A DNA stretch of 6,586 bases from Pseudomonadota bacterium. GTDB taxonomy: Bacteria > Pseudomonadota > Gammaproteobacteria > Steroidobacterales > Steroidobacteraceae. Below, piece by piece: positions 1 through 5,968 of this stretch. The notes under the pieces were generated by a model. It had not been told where the DNA came from. It saw only the letters and a program-made list of their open reading frames with translations, and ran no database searches. The first letter of the stretch is position 1; each line of letters starts with the position of its first letter. The position numbers and the translations under genes were made by a program. Where the stretch lies: contig JAFEDW010000116.1 in the NCBI GenBank assembly GCA_018241455.1, forward strand, positions 1-6,586. Direction: 5' to 3'.

Positions 1-608
1 CGTTGCGCGCGCAGGGCGCGATGTTGCGCGAGGTGAGCCTGCCGAACCTGCCGTTGTCGGTGCCCACCTATTACGTCGTTGCGCCGGCGGAGTGCTCGTC
101 GAACCTGGCGCGCTACGATGGCGTGCGTTTCGGCTATCGCTGTGACAAGCCGCGCGACCTGAAAGACCTGTACGAGCGCTCGCGCGGCGAGGGGTTCGGT
201 GCCGAGGTCAAGCGCCGCATCATGACCGGCACCTACGTGCTGTCGGCCGGTTACTACGACGCCTACTACCTGAAGGCGCAGCGCGTGCGGCAACTCATTG
301 CCGCCGATTTCGCGCGCGCCTTCGGCGAGGTGGATGTGCTGATCAGTCCTACTACGCCAACGGTGGCCTTCGACATCGGCGCCAAGACGGAAGATCCGAT
401 CACGATGTACCTGAATGACATCTACACGATCGGCGCCAACCTGGCCGGCTTGCCCGCGATCTCGGTGCCTTGCGGTTTCGTCAACGGCTTGCCGGTGGGC
501 ATGCAGATCGTCGGCGCGCATTTCGCCGAACAGCGCATCCTGAACGTGGCGCATCGCTACCAGCGCGAGACCGACTGGCACGCGCGCGCACCGGAGGCGT
601 ACCGCTGA
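1..608 (+). CDS. gatA: Glutamyl/aspartyl-tRNA amidotransferase subunit A, C-terminal part (5' end outside window)
   Basis: GatA is the amidase-signature subunit of GatCAB. It releases ammonia from glutamine, and GatB uses that ammonia to turn Glu-tRNA(Gln) or Asp-tRNA(Asn) into the correctly charged tRNA in the cytoplasm. The reading frame is open from the left edge (first full codon at 3), so this is a fragment of about 202 codons from a family of about 480-490 residues. The Ser-cisSer-Lys catalytic core must lie upstream of the window. Counting from the codon at 3, recognisable GatA stretches are SNLARYDGVRFGYR (33-46), EVKRRIMTGTYVLSAGYYDAYY (split here as 68-78 and 79-89), DVLISPTTPT (111-120), YLNDIYTIGANLAGLPAISV (136-155) and GLPVGMQIVG (162-171). 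These are conserved regions that help form the glutamine pocket and the subunit fold. The stop TGA shares its last base with the gatB start. The identification is secure; the true start cannot be seen. Confidence 0.96.
   Translation, partial: LRAQGAMLREVSLPNLPLSVPTYYVVAPAECSSNLARYDGVRFGYRCDKPRDLKDLYERSRGEGFGAEVKRRIMTGTYVLSAGYYDAYYLKAQRVRQLIAADFARAFGEVDVLISPTTPTVAFDIGAKTEDPITMYLNDIYTIGANLAGLPAISVPCGFVNGLPVGMQIVGAHFAEQRILNVAHRYQRETDWHARAPEAYR
593..597 (+). promoter_or_regulatory. Shine-Dalgarno sequence of gatB inside the gatA 3' end
   Basis: GGAGG lies 10 bases before the ATG at 608, within the last codons of gatA. Together with the one-base stop/start overlap (TGATG), it supports 608 as the gatB start. 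It also suggests translation of the two subunits is coupled. Confidence 0.65.
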
Positions 609-2080
609 TGGCCGCGTCGAACAGCACGGCTGCCGCCCGCGACAGTGAATGGGAGACCGTCATTGGTCTGGAGATCCATGCGCAGCTCGCGACGCGCTCG
701 AAGATCTTCTCGGGCGCCGCGACCGCGTTCGGCGCGCCACCCAACGCGCAGGCGAACCTCGTCGACCTCGGCTATCCGGGCGTGCTGCCGGTGCTGAACG
801 GCGAGGCGGTGCGCATGGCGGTGATGTTCGGGCTCGCGATCGGCGCGACCATCGCGCCGCGCTCGGTGTTCGCGCGCAAGAATTACTTCTATCCCGACCT
901 GCCGAAGGGTTACCAGATCAGCCAGTACGAGCTGCCGATCGTCGCCGGCGGTGCGGTCGACATCGTGCTCGACGACGGCAGCACGCGGCGCATCAGGGTC
1001 ACGCGCGCGCACCTCGAGGAAGACGCCGGCAAGTCGCTGCACGAGGGGTTGCCCGGGCTCACCGGCATCGACCTCAATCGAGCCGGCACGCCGCTGATCG
1101 AGATCGTCTCGGAGCCCGACATGCGTTCGGCCAGGGAAGCCGTCGCGTACATGAAGAAGGTGCATACGCTGGTGCGCTACCTCGGCATCTGCGACGGCAA
1201 CATGCAGGAAGGCTCGTTCCGCTGCGATGCCAACGTGTCGGTGCGGCGCCGCGGCGCCGAAAAATTCGGCACGCGCGCCGAGATCAAGAACATTAACTCG
1301 TTCCGTTTCGTCGAGAAGGCGATCAACTACGAGGTCGCGCGCCAGATCGAGCTGCTCGAGGGCGGCGGCAAGGTCGTGCAGGAAACCCGGCTGTACGATC
1401 CGGACAAGGGCGAGACGCGCTCGATGCGTTCGAAGGAAGAGGCGAACGACTATCGTTACTTCCCCGATCCCGACCTGTTACCGGTGGAGCTGGATGAAGC
1501 CTACGTACGGTGGGTCGCCTCCCAATTGCCGGAGCTGCCGGACCAGAAGGCGCAGCGCTTCGCGGCGCAATATGAACTCTCCGGCTACGACGCGCAGGTG
1601 CTGACGGCGAGCGGCGAGCTGGCCGATTACTACGAGGCCGTCGTGCGTGCTTTCGGCGGTTCGCCGAAGCTCGCCGCGAACTGGGTCGGCGGCGACCTGG
1701 CCTCGTTCCTCAATCGCGACGGCCTCGAGATCGGCGCCAGTCGCGTCGGCGCCGAGGCGCTCGCAGCGCTGCTCCGCCGCATCGGCGACAACACGATCTC
1801 CGGCAAGATCGCCAAGGACGTGTTCGAGGCCATGTGGGACGAACAGCAGGGCGCCGATGCGATCATCGAGGCGAAGGGCCTCAAGCAGATCACCGACGAC
1901 GGGCCGATCGAACAGGCAATTGCCGCCGTGATTGCCGCCAATCCCTCGCAGCTCGCCGATTACCGCGCCGGCAAGGACAAATTGTTCGGCTTCTTCGTCG
2001 GCCAGGTCATGAAGGCCACCCAGGGCAAGGCGAATCCGGCGCGCCTGAACGAGCTGCTCAAACAGAAGCTCAATGGCTGA
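608..2080 (+). CDS. gatB: Aspartyl/glutamyl-tRNA(Asn/Gln) amidotransferase subunit B
   Basis: GatB binds the misacylated tRNA, activates the side-chain carboxylate with ATP and accepts ammonia from GatA, giving Gln-tRNA(Gln) or Asn-tRNA(Asn). The product is 490 residues, near the family norm. Family motifs in order are GLEIHAQL (20-27), YFYPDLPKGYQISQY (93-107), HLEEDAGK (135-142), the GatB signature DLNRAGTPLIEIVSEPD (155-171), EGSFRCDANVSVR (201-213), EIKNINSFRF (225-234) and RYFPDPDL (283-290). The C-terminal helical GatB/YqeY domain runs from about 340 and ends with GKDKLFGFFVGQVMKATQGK (455-474), the tRNA-recognition tail. The ATG at 608 was chosen because it follows a GGAGG and overlaps the gatA stop by one base. 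An in-frame ATG at 470 would put 46 residues without family resemblance on top of gatA. The 3' end overlaps hslO by 8 bases. gatC is not in the window and may lie upstream of gatA. Presence of GatCAB implies indirect synthesis of at least one of Gln-tRNA and Asn-tRNA; which one cannot be told here. Confidence 0.98.
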   Translation: MAASNSTAAARDSEWETVIGLEIHAQLATRSKIFSGAATAFGAPPNAQANLVDLGYPGVLPVLNGEAVRMAVMFGLAIGATIAPRSVFARKNYFYPDLPKGYQISQYELPIVAGGAVDIVLDDGSTRRIRVTRAHLEEDAGKSLHEGLPGLTGIDLNRAGTPLIEIVSEPDMRSAREAVAYMKKVHTLVRYLGICDGNMQEGSFRCDANVSVRRRGAEKFGTRAEIKNINSFRFVEKAINYEVARQIELLEGGGKVVQETRLYDPDKGETRSMRSKEEANDYRYFPDPDLLPVELDEAYVRWVASQLPELPDQKAQRFAAQYELSGYDAQVLTASGELADYYEAVVRAFGGSPKLAANWVGGDLASFLNRDGLEIGASRVGAEALAALLRRIGDNTISGKIAKDVFEAMWDEQQGADAIIEAKGLKQITDDGPIEQAIAAVIAANPSQLADYRAGKDKLFGFFVGQVMKATQGKANPARLNELLKQKLNG

Positions 2081-2990
2081 CACGCTGGCCCCCGGCGAAC
2101 TGCGCCGCTTCCTGCTCGAAGGCCATCCGTTGCGCGGCCATTGGGTCAGGCTGGGATCCGCCTGGCAGGAATTGCGCGCGCGGCGCAGCTATCCACCCGT
2201 GGTCGAATCGCTCCTCGGCGAGGCCGCGTCAGCCGTCGTGCTGCTGGCTGCGACGCTGAAGTTCGCCGGCACCTTGACGATGCAGTTCGCCGGTAGCGGA
2301 CGCGTGCGGCTGCTGGTTGCGCAGTGCAGCGATGATTTCCGGTTGCGCGCGGTGGCGCACCACGATCTCGCCGACGGCGAGCCGGCGAGCTTCGAGGAAC
2401 TCGTGGGCTCCGGCAATCTCGTCGTCTCGGTGCAGTCGGATGCCTCGGCCGCCAACTACCAGGGCATCGTGCCGCTCGAGGGCAGCACGCTCGCTGAATG
2501 CCTGGAGCGTTATTTCGAGGGCTCGGAGCAGTTGCCCACTCGATTGAAGCTCGTCGCCGACCGCGAGCGCGCCGGCGGCATGCTGCTGCAGCGGTTGCCT
2601 GGCCACGGCGGCGCCGCGGGCGGCGAGAGCGCCGGCGCTTTGTTGCAAAGTACCTGGGAAGACCTGCAACAAGGCCTGCGATCGCTTGCTCCGGAAGTGT
2701 TGCTGGCCGCGCCGGCTACGGCCCTCGTGCAGCAGGTCGCCGGCGAACACGACTGCCGGCTGTTCGGCGCGACGCCGGTGAGCTTTGCCTGCCGCTGCAG
2801 CGACGAACGCGTCGCCGGACTGGTGCGTGCGCTCGGCATCGACGAAGCGCGCGCGGCGCTGGCGGATCAGGGCGCGTTGACGATCACCTGCGAGTTCTGC
2901 GGCCGCGACTACGCCTACGATGCCGTCGATGTCGAGCAGCTGTTCGCGAGCGAGGCATTGCCGCGCGCCGAGCGGGGCCCGCTGAACTAG
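2073..2990 (+). CDS. hslO: Redox-regulated molecular chaperone Hsp33
   Basis: Hsp33 is a cytoplasmic holdase switched on by oxidants. In the reduced state four cysteines bind zinc; oxidation by peroxide plus unfolding, or by hypochlorite, releases the zinc and exposes the client-binding surface. The 305-residue product shows the N-terminal fold (about 1-180, with GSGRVRLLVAQ at 75-85 less its final C, and YQGIVPLEG at 129-137), then AECLERYFEGSEQLPTRL (141-158). A Gly/Ala-rich turn (177-189) leads into the linker, followed by the zinc switch: C240-R-C242 and C273-EF-C276 with 30 residues between the pairs, the same spacing as E. coli Hsp33. CEFCGRDYAYD (273-283) is the typical C-terminal signature. 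Cysteines also occur at 85, 143 (a conserved family position) and 228. The ATG at 2073 overlaps the gatB stop by 8 bases. No strong ribosome site is seen (only AGAAG-like bases upstream), so translation probably depends on ribosomes finishing gatB. Confidence 0.97.
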   Translation: MADTLAPGELRRFLLEGHPLRGHWVRLGSAWQELRARRSYPPVVESLLGEAASAVVLLAATLKFAGTLTMQFAGSGRVRLLVAQCSDDFRLRAVAHHDLADGEPASFEELVGSGNLVVSVQSDASAANYQGIVPLEGSTLAECLERYFEGSEQLPTRLKLVADRERAGGMLLQRLPGHGGAAGGESAGALLQSTWEDLQQGLRSLAPEVLLAAPATALVQQVAGEHDCRLFGATPVSFACRCSDERVAGLVRALGIDEARAALADQGALTITCEFCGRDYAYDAVDVEQLFASEALPRAERGPLN

Positions 2991-3009
2991 CGCGGTGGCG
3001 TCACGCGCT
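2989..3009. terminator. Hairpin filling the convergent hslO/yhhQ gap, possible bidirectional terminator
   Basis: The strand can pair 2989-2994 (AGCGCG) with 3004-3009 (CGCGCT) and 2996-2997 (TG) with 3002-3003 (CA). This gives an 8-base-pair, GC-rich stem with one bulged G (2995) and a GCGT loop. It spans the whole gap between the two converging genes and includes one to two bases of each stop codon. Neither strand has a T-run after the stem, so it is not a canonical intrinsic terminator. A role in slowing or ending transcription from both sides is inference. Confidence 0.35.
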
Positions 3010-3716
3010 CAGGCTTGCAGCGAGAACGGCGTGAAGTTGGTGTCCGTGTCGTAGTAGTCCTCGCGCTCCGCGCGCTTGAGGAAATTCACCACCCAGTAGG
3101 TCAGCGGCGTGCTCAGCGCTTCCCAGGCTGTCTTGAATGCGTACTGCGTCAGCGTGACGGTAAGCAACAGCTGGTTGTCCCAGATGCCGTAGAAGGCGAG
3201 CGTGTAGAACAATCCCGAATCGACCGCTTCGCCGCAGGCGGTGGAGCCGATCGTGCGCGTCCACAGCCAGCGGCCGCGCGTCAGGATCTTCATTTTCGCC
3301 AGCACGAAACTGTTGACCAGCGAACCCGACCAGAAGGCGATGATCGAGGCGCCGGCGATGCGCCAGGTGTTGCCGAAGATCGTCTCGATCGCGGCCTGCT
3401 TGTCGGCCTGGTGAGCTGCCGGCGGCATCGCCACGATGACTGCGGCCATCAGCGAGGCGAACGCCAGCGCCGCGAAGCCGGCCCACACGCAGCGGCGATC
3501 GCGCGCGTAGCCGTAGACCTCGGTGAGGATGTCGCCGAAGAAATAGGACAACGGAAAGAACAGCACGCCCGCAGCGAATGTCTTGTCGCCGATGATCGGG
3601 AAGTGCACCGTCGTGACCTTTTGCGCGCCGATCAGGTTCGCGCACAGCAGGATGCACACGTACGCCGCCATCAACAGGTCGTAGTAGCGGTACTGGCGTT
3701 CGGTTTGCGCGTTCAT
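3009..3716 (-). CDS. yhhQ: Queuosine precursor transporter (YhhQ/VUT family)
   Basis: The YhhQ (DUF165/VUT) family of inner-membrane proteins imports the queuosine precursors preQ0 and preQ1, used to make the modified base at position 34 of tRNAs for Tyr, His, Asn and Asp. The chosen product has 235 residues (E. coli YhhQ has 221). It contains about six hydrophobic segments (roughly 11-32, 46-62, 77-98, 117-140, 156-177 and 183-212). Family landmarks are GDILTEVYGY (61-70), GEAVDS (162-167) carrying conserved acidic residues, and the C-terminal DTNFTPF (225-231). Three starts are possible: ATG at 3755, 3722 or 3716. I prefer 3716, because a GGA sits about 7 bases upstream and MNAQTERQYR is a plausible family N-terminus. 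The ATG at 3755 would overlap the mtgA 3' end and has GAGG only 3 bases away. It is the last gene of the leftward run, 19 bases after mtgA. The family call is firm; preQ0 versus preQ1 preference is unknown. Confidence 0.93.
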   Translation of the reverse strand: MNAQTERQYRYYDLLMAAYVCILLCANLIGAQKVTTVHFPIIGDKTFAAGVLFFPLSYFFGDILTEVYGYARDRRCVWAGFAALAFASLMAAVIVAMPPAAHQADKQAAIETIFGNTWRIAGASIIAFWSGSLVNSFVLAKMKILTRGRWLWTRTIGSTACGEAVDSGLFYTLAFYGIWDNQLLLTVTLTQYAFKTAWEALSTPLTYWVVNFLKRAEREDYYDTDTNFTPFSLQA

Positions 3717-3735
3717 CGTCATTTCCGTTCGTGGT

Positions 3736-4476
3736 TCAGGGTCTGCGGTTCGCATCCGCCTCGACCAGGTTCAGGTACGAGGTGCCGCCGAGTTCGGCCA
3801 TCTGTTCGGCGATCCAGTCACGGCGCGCCAGCACGTAGTTCGACGGCGCCTCGACGCGCAGCCGGACCGGGTTCGGCAACACCGCGGCCAGCAGTGCGCT
3901 GTCGGCGCGATTCAGCCGGCGCGCATCCTTGTGGTAATAGCGCTGCGCGGCGGCCTGCACGCCGTACACCCCGGGCCCGAATTGCGCGATATTCAGGTAC
4001 ACCTCGAGGATCCGCTCCTTCGGCCAGCACCATTCGATCAGCAGTGTAAACCCGGCTTCGAGACCCTTGCGCAAATAGCTCTGGCCCGGCCACAGAAACA
4101 GGTTCTTCGCCACCTGCTGCGAGATCGTGCTCGCGCCGCGCTTGTGGCGGCTGACGGCATTGTGGCGCACGGCCTCGCGGATCGACTTGAAATCGAAGCC
4201 GGCGTGGAACGGGAACTGCTGGTCTTCGGAAGCGATGACCGCGAGCGCCGCCTGCGGTGAAATCTGCTCCAGGTCGACCCATTGGTAGTGCGTCTGGTAG
4301 CGATGGTCGCCGGCCAGCAGCGCCCCCAGCCTCGCGTTGACCATGAACGCACTGGTCCACGGATCGATCCAGCGCAGCAACAGCACCAGCAGCACGGCCA
4401 GCGCGGCAATCGCGACGACGGCCTCGAGCAGCGCGCGCCCGACACGGCGCAGGATCCCGGCGTGCTTCGCCGTCAT
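3736..4476 (-). CDS. mtgA: Monofunctional biosynthetic peptidoglycan transglycosylase
   Basis: MtgA is a GT51 glycosyltransferase that polymerises lipid II into glycan strands at the outer face of the inner membrane, without a transpeptidase domain. Counting from the ATG at 4476 (246 residues, close to the 242 of E. coli), there is one N-terminal membrane anchor (about 16-36). GT51 motifs follow in order: SEDQQFPFHAGFD (83-95, catalytic Glu84), GASTISQQVAKNLFLW (114-129), RKGLEAG (136-142, second Glu at 140), KERILEVYLNIAQFGPGVYG (153-172) and AAAQRYYHK (175-183). AAVLPNPVRL (197-206) is also typical. All catalytic residues are present. An in-frame TTG at 4488 would add four residues (MPTA) but has GGAA directly adjacent, too close to serve as its ribosome site. 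The ATG at 4476 has the same GGAA about 12 bases away, so neither start is ideal. The gene lies 25 bases after ppiB and 19 bases before yhhQ on the same strand, fitting one transcript. Confidence 0.96.
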   Translation of the reverse strand: MTAKHAGILRRVGRALLEAVVAIAALAVLLVLLLRWIDPWTSAFMVNARLGALLAGDHRYQTHYQWVDLEQISPQAALAVIASEDQQFPFHAGFDFKSIREAVRHNAVSRHKRGASTISQQVAKNLFLWPGQSYLRKGLEAGFTLLIEWCWPKERILEVYLNIAQFGPGVYGVQAAAQRYYHKDARRLNRADSALLAAVLPNPVRLRVEAPSNYVLARRDWIAEQMAELGGTSYLNLVEADANRRP

Positions 4477-4501
4477 GGCGGTCGGCAATTCCGCGCGGTA
4501 C

Positions 4502-4993
4502 TTATTTGGCGGCGACGGCGCGCGCGCTGTTGATGACCACGTCTTCCATCGGCGCGTCGGTGTAACCCTGGCGCCGTCCGGTACGCACGGCCGCGATCTT
4601 GTCGATCACCTCGAGCCCGTCGACGACGCGGCCGAACACGGCGTAGCCATGCTGGCCGGGGCGGTGGTCGAGGAAGTCGTTGTCCTTGAGGTTGACGAAG
4701 AACTGCGAGGTTGCGCTGTGCGGCGAGTCGGTGCGCGCCATCGACAACGTGCCGCGCTCGTTCTGCAGGCCGTTGTTGGCCTCGTTCTTGATCGGTGCGC
4801 GCGTCGACTTCTGCGAGAAGTCGGGCGTCAGGCCGCCGCCCTGGATGACGAAACCCGGCACGATGCGATGGAAGATCGTGCCGTCGAAGAAACCGTCAGC
4901 GACGTATTGCCGGAAGTTGGCCACCGTCAGCGGCGCGTCCTTGTCGAACAGTTCTACCGTGAAGTCGCCGTGCGTGGTTTCGAAACGTATCAT
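4502..4993 (-). CDS. ppiB: Cytoplasmic peptidyl-prolyl cis-trans isomerase, cyclophilin type
   Basis: Cyclophilins catalyse cis-trans isomerisation of Xaa-Pro bonds during folding. This 163-residue protein is a minimal single-domain form (E. coli PpiB is 164) with no signal peptide, so it should act in the cytoplasm. The cyclophilin signature FHRIVPGFVIQGGG (41-54) supplies catalytic Arg43, Phe48 and Gln51. GTLSMAR (81-87) and SATSQFFVNL (93-102) supply further active-site residues, including Gln97 and Phe99. Phe107 stands where human CypA has the cyclosporin-contacting Trp121, as in many bacterial enzymes, so weak cyclosporin binding is expected (inference). The ATG at 4993 is preceded by AGGCAGGG, with AGGG 9 bases away, a moderate ribosome site. 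It lies 37 bases downstream of prmC and 25 bases upstream of mtgA. Confusion with periplasmic PpiA is unlikely given the absence of an export signal. Confidence 0.97.
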   Translation of the reverse strand: MIRFETTHGDFTVELFDKDAPLTVANFRQYVADGFFDGTIFHRIVPGFVIQGGGLTPDFSQKSTRAPIKNEANNGLQNERGTLSMARTDSPHSATSQFFVNLKDNDFLDHRPGQHGYAVFGRVVDGLEVIDKIAAVRTGRRQGYTDAPMEDVVINSARAVAAK

Positions 4994-5030
4994 GGTGTGC
5001 AGCCCTGCCTGGGTGGCCTTTCAGGAAATC

Positions 5031-5912
5031 TCAGCCCGCCGGCCGCTGCGCCTCGGTGACGCGCGGCAATCCGGCCAGGTCAGCGTGGCAGCGTACGTGA
5101 CGGAACCCCTGCGCGACAAGCAGATCCGCGACCGCGCGCTGCTGGCCGGCGCCGTGTTCGAGCACCAGGTGGCCGCCCTCGAGCAGGTGTGCGGCGGCAC
5201 CGTCGATCAGTGCGGCCAGTGCCTCGAGTCCGCTGGCGCCGCTGCGCAGCGCCGCCAGCGGTTCGTGCCGCAATGCGGGATCGTCGAGCGCGCGGTCATG
5301 CGCGGCAATGTACGGTGGATTGCTGGCGATCAGGTCGAAGCGCCGGCCCGCCAGGGGTGCGTACCAGTCGCCGGCCAGGAAGCTTACGTTGCCGACATTC
5401 AGTGCACGTGCGTTCGCTTCGGCCACCGCCAGCGCATCGACCGACTTGTCGGTCGCCGTGAGCCGCCAGCGCGGCCGCTCGCTGGCCAGCGCGAGCGCCA
5501 CCGCACCCGATCCGGTGCCCAGGTCCGCGACGCTCGCCGGCCGCGCGGGCAGCAATGCCAGGCAACGCTCGACCAGCAACTCCGTTTCCGGTCGCGGCAC
5601 CAGTACCGCCGGTGTCACCTGCAGTTGCAGCGACCAGAACGGCTTTCGGCCCGTGATATAGGCGAGCGGCTCGCCGCGCGCCCGGCGCTCGATGCAGTGG
5701 TCGTACACGGCCATCTGTTCCGCCGATAACCGGTCGTCGCCATGCGCCAGCAGCGCGCTGCGGGGGCGCGCCAGCACATGCGCCAACAACAGCTGTGCGT
5801 CGAGCGCGGCGCTGCCCGATGCAGCGCTTGCCGCGTCCGCCGCCGATCGCAGCCGCGCGCTGGCGCGCTCCAGTGCCGCCGCAACGCGTGGCGTTGTTTG
5901 CTCTGTGTCCAT
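5031..5912 (-). CDS. prmC: Peptide chain release factor N5-glutamine methyltransferase
   Basis: PrmC (HemK) uses S-adenosylmethionine to methylate the glutamine of the GGQ motif in release factors RF1 and RF2, raising termination efficiency. The product is 293 residues (E. coli has 277). An N-terminal helical domain (about 1-78, rich in Ala) is followed by GEPLAYITGRKPFWSL (80-95) and VPRPETELLVE (105-115). The SAM-binding motif is DLGTGSGAVAL (130-140), and the catalytic and substrate-binding motif is SNPPYI (197-202), which coordinates the target glutamine. The Rossmann-like core continues to a normal C-terminus (DLAGLPRV, 278-285). The NPPY motif with its preceding GEPLAYI block separates PrmC from the ribosomal-protein methyltransferase PrmB, which is the closest alternative. 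prfA, often directly upstream in other proteobacteria, is absent; the upstream neighbour is a divergent membrane protein gene 56 bases away. No Shine-Dalgarno sequence precedes the ATG at 5912. prmC appears to be the first gene of the leftward run. Confidence 0.96.
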   Translation of the reverse strand: MDTEQTTPRVAAALERASARLRSAADAASAASGSAALDAQLLLAHVLARPRSALLAHGDDRLSAEQMAVYDHCIERRARGEPLAYITGRKPFWSLQLQVTPAVLVPRPETELLVERCLALLPARPASVADLGTGSGAVALALASERPRWRLTATDKSVDALAVAEANARALNVGNVSFLAGDWYAPLAGRRFDLIASNPPYIAAHDRALDDPALRHEPLAALRSGASGLEALAALIDGAAAHLLEGGHLVLEHGAGQQRAVADLLVAQGFRHVRCHADLAGLPRVTEAQRPAG

Positions 5913-5946
5913 GCCGGTAATGATAGATTGCGCGGCGGTTGGTCCA
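5913..5946 (-). promoter_or_regulatory. Candidate promoter of prmC with -10 hexamer next to the start codon
   Basis: Reading the - strand, TATCAT (5925-5920, five of six matches to TATAAT) lies 7 bases before the prmC ATG. A weak -35-like TGGACC (5946-5941) sits 15 bases upstream, a short spacer. If used, transcription would begin at or beside the A of the start codon. It is called from motif resemblance only. Confidence 0.3.
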
Positions 5947-5958
5947 CGATTCGATCAC

Positions 5959-5962
5959 GGAG
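5959..5962 (+). promoter_or_regulatory. Shine-Dalgarno sequence of the right-edge membrane protein gene
   Basis: GGAG is followed by 6 bases and then the ATG at 5969. This is the clearest ribosome site in the right part of the window, and it fixes the start of the partial gene. No in-frame ATG or GTG lies between an upstream in-frame TAG (5924-5926) and 5969; an in-frame TTG at 5939 lacks support. Confidence 0.65.
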
Positions 5963-5968
5963 TGTCTC

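Noticed and set aside
470..607. N-terminal extension of GatB from an ATG at 470
   Set aside because: It would overlap gatA by about 140 bases and add Arg-rich sequence unlike GatB; the ATG at 608 has GGAGG and the TGATG overlap.
731..738. GGCGCGCC palindrome and other GCGC-rich palindromes within genes
   Set aside because: Short G/C palindromes are expected by chance at this base composition and sit inside conserved coding sequence.
3717..3735. A preQ1 riboswitch ahead of the queuosine-precursor transporter
   Set aside because: The gap to mtgA is only 19 bases, too short for the known preQ1 aptamers plus a regulatory stem, and no such fold is visible.
3015..4049. A 344-codon + strand open frame antisense to yhhQ and the 3' half of mtgA
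   Set aside because: Its translation is Arg/Ala/Gly/His-rich with no recognisable domain, and it crosses two well-supported genes on the other strand. GC-rich codon use produces such shadows readily.
4680..5729. A 349-codon + strand open frame antisense to ppiB and prmC
   Set aside because: It lies opposite two genes with complete catalytic motifs, shows no family resemblance, and has biased composition typical of a shadow frame.
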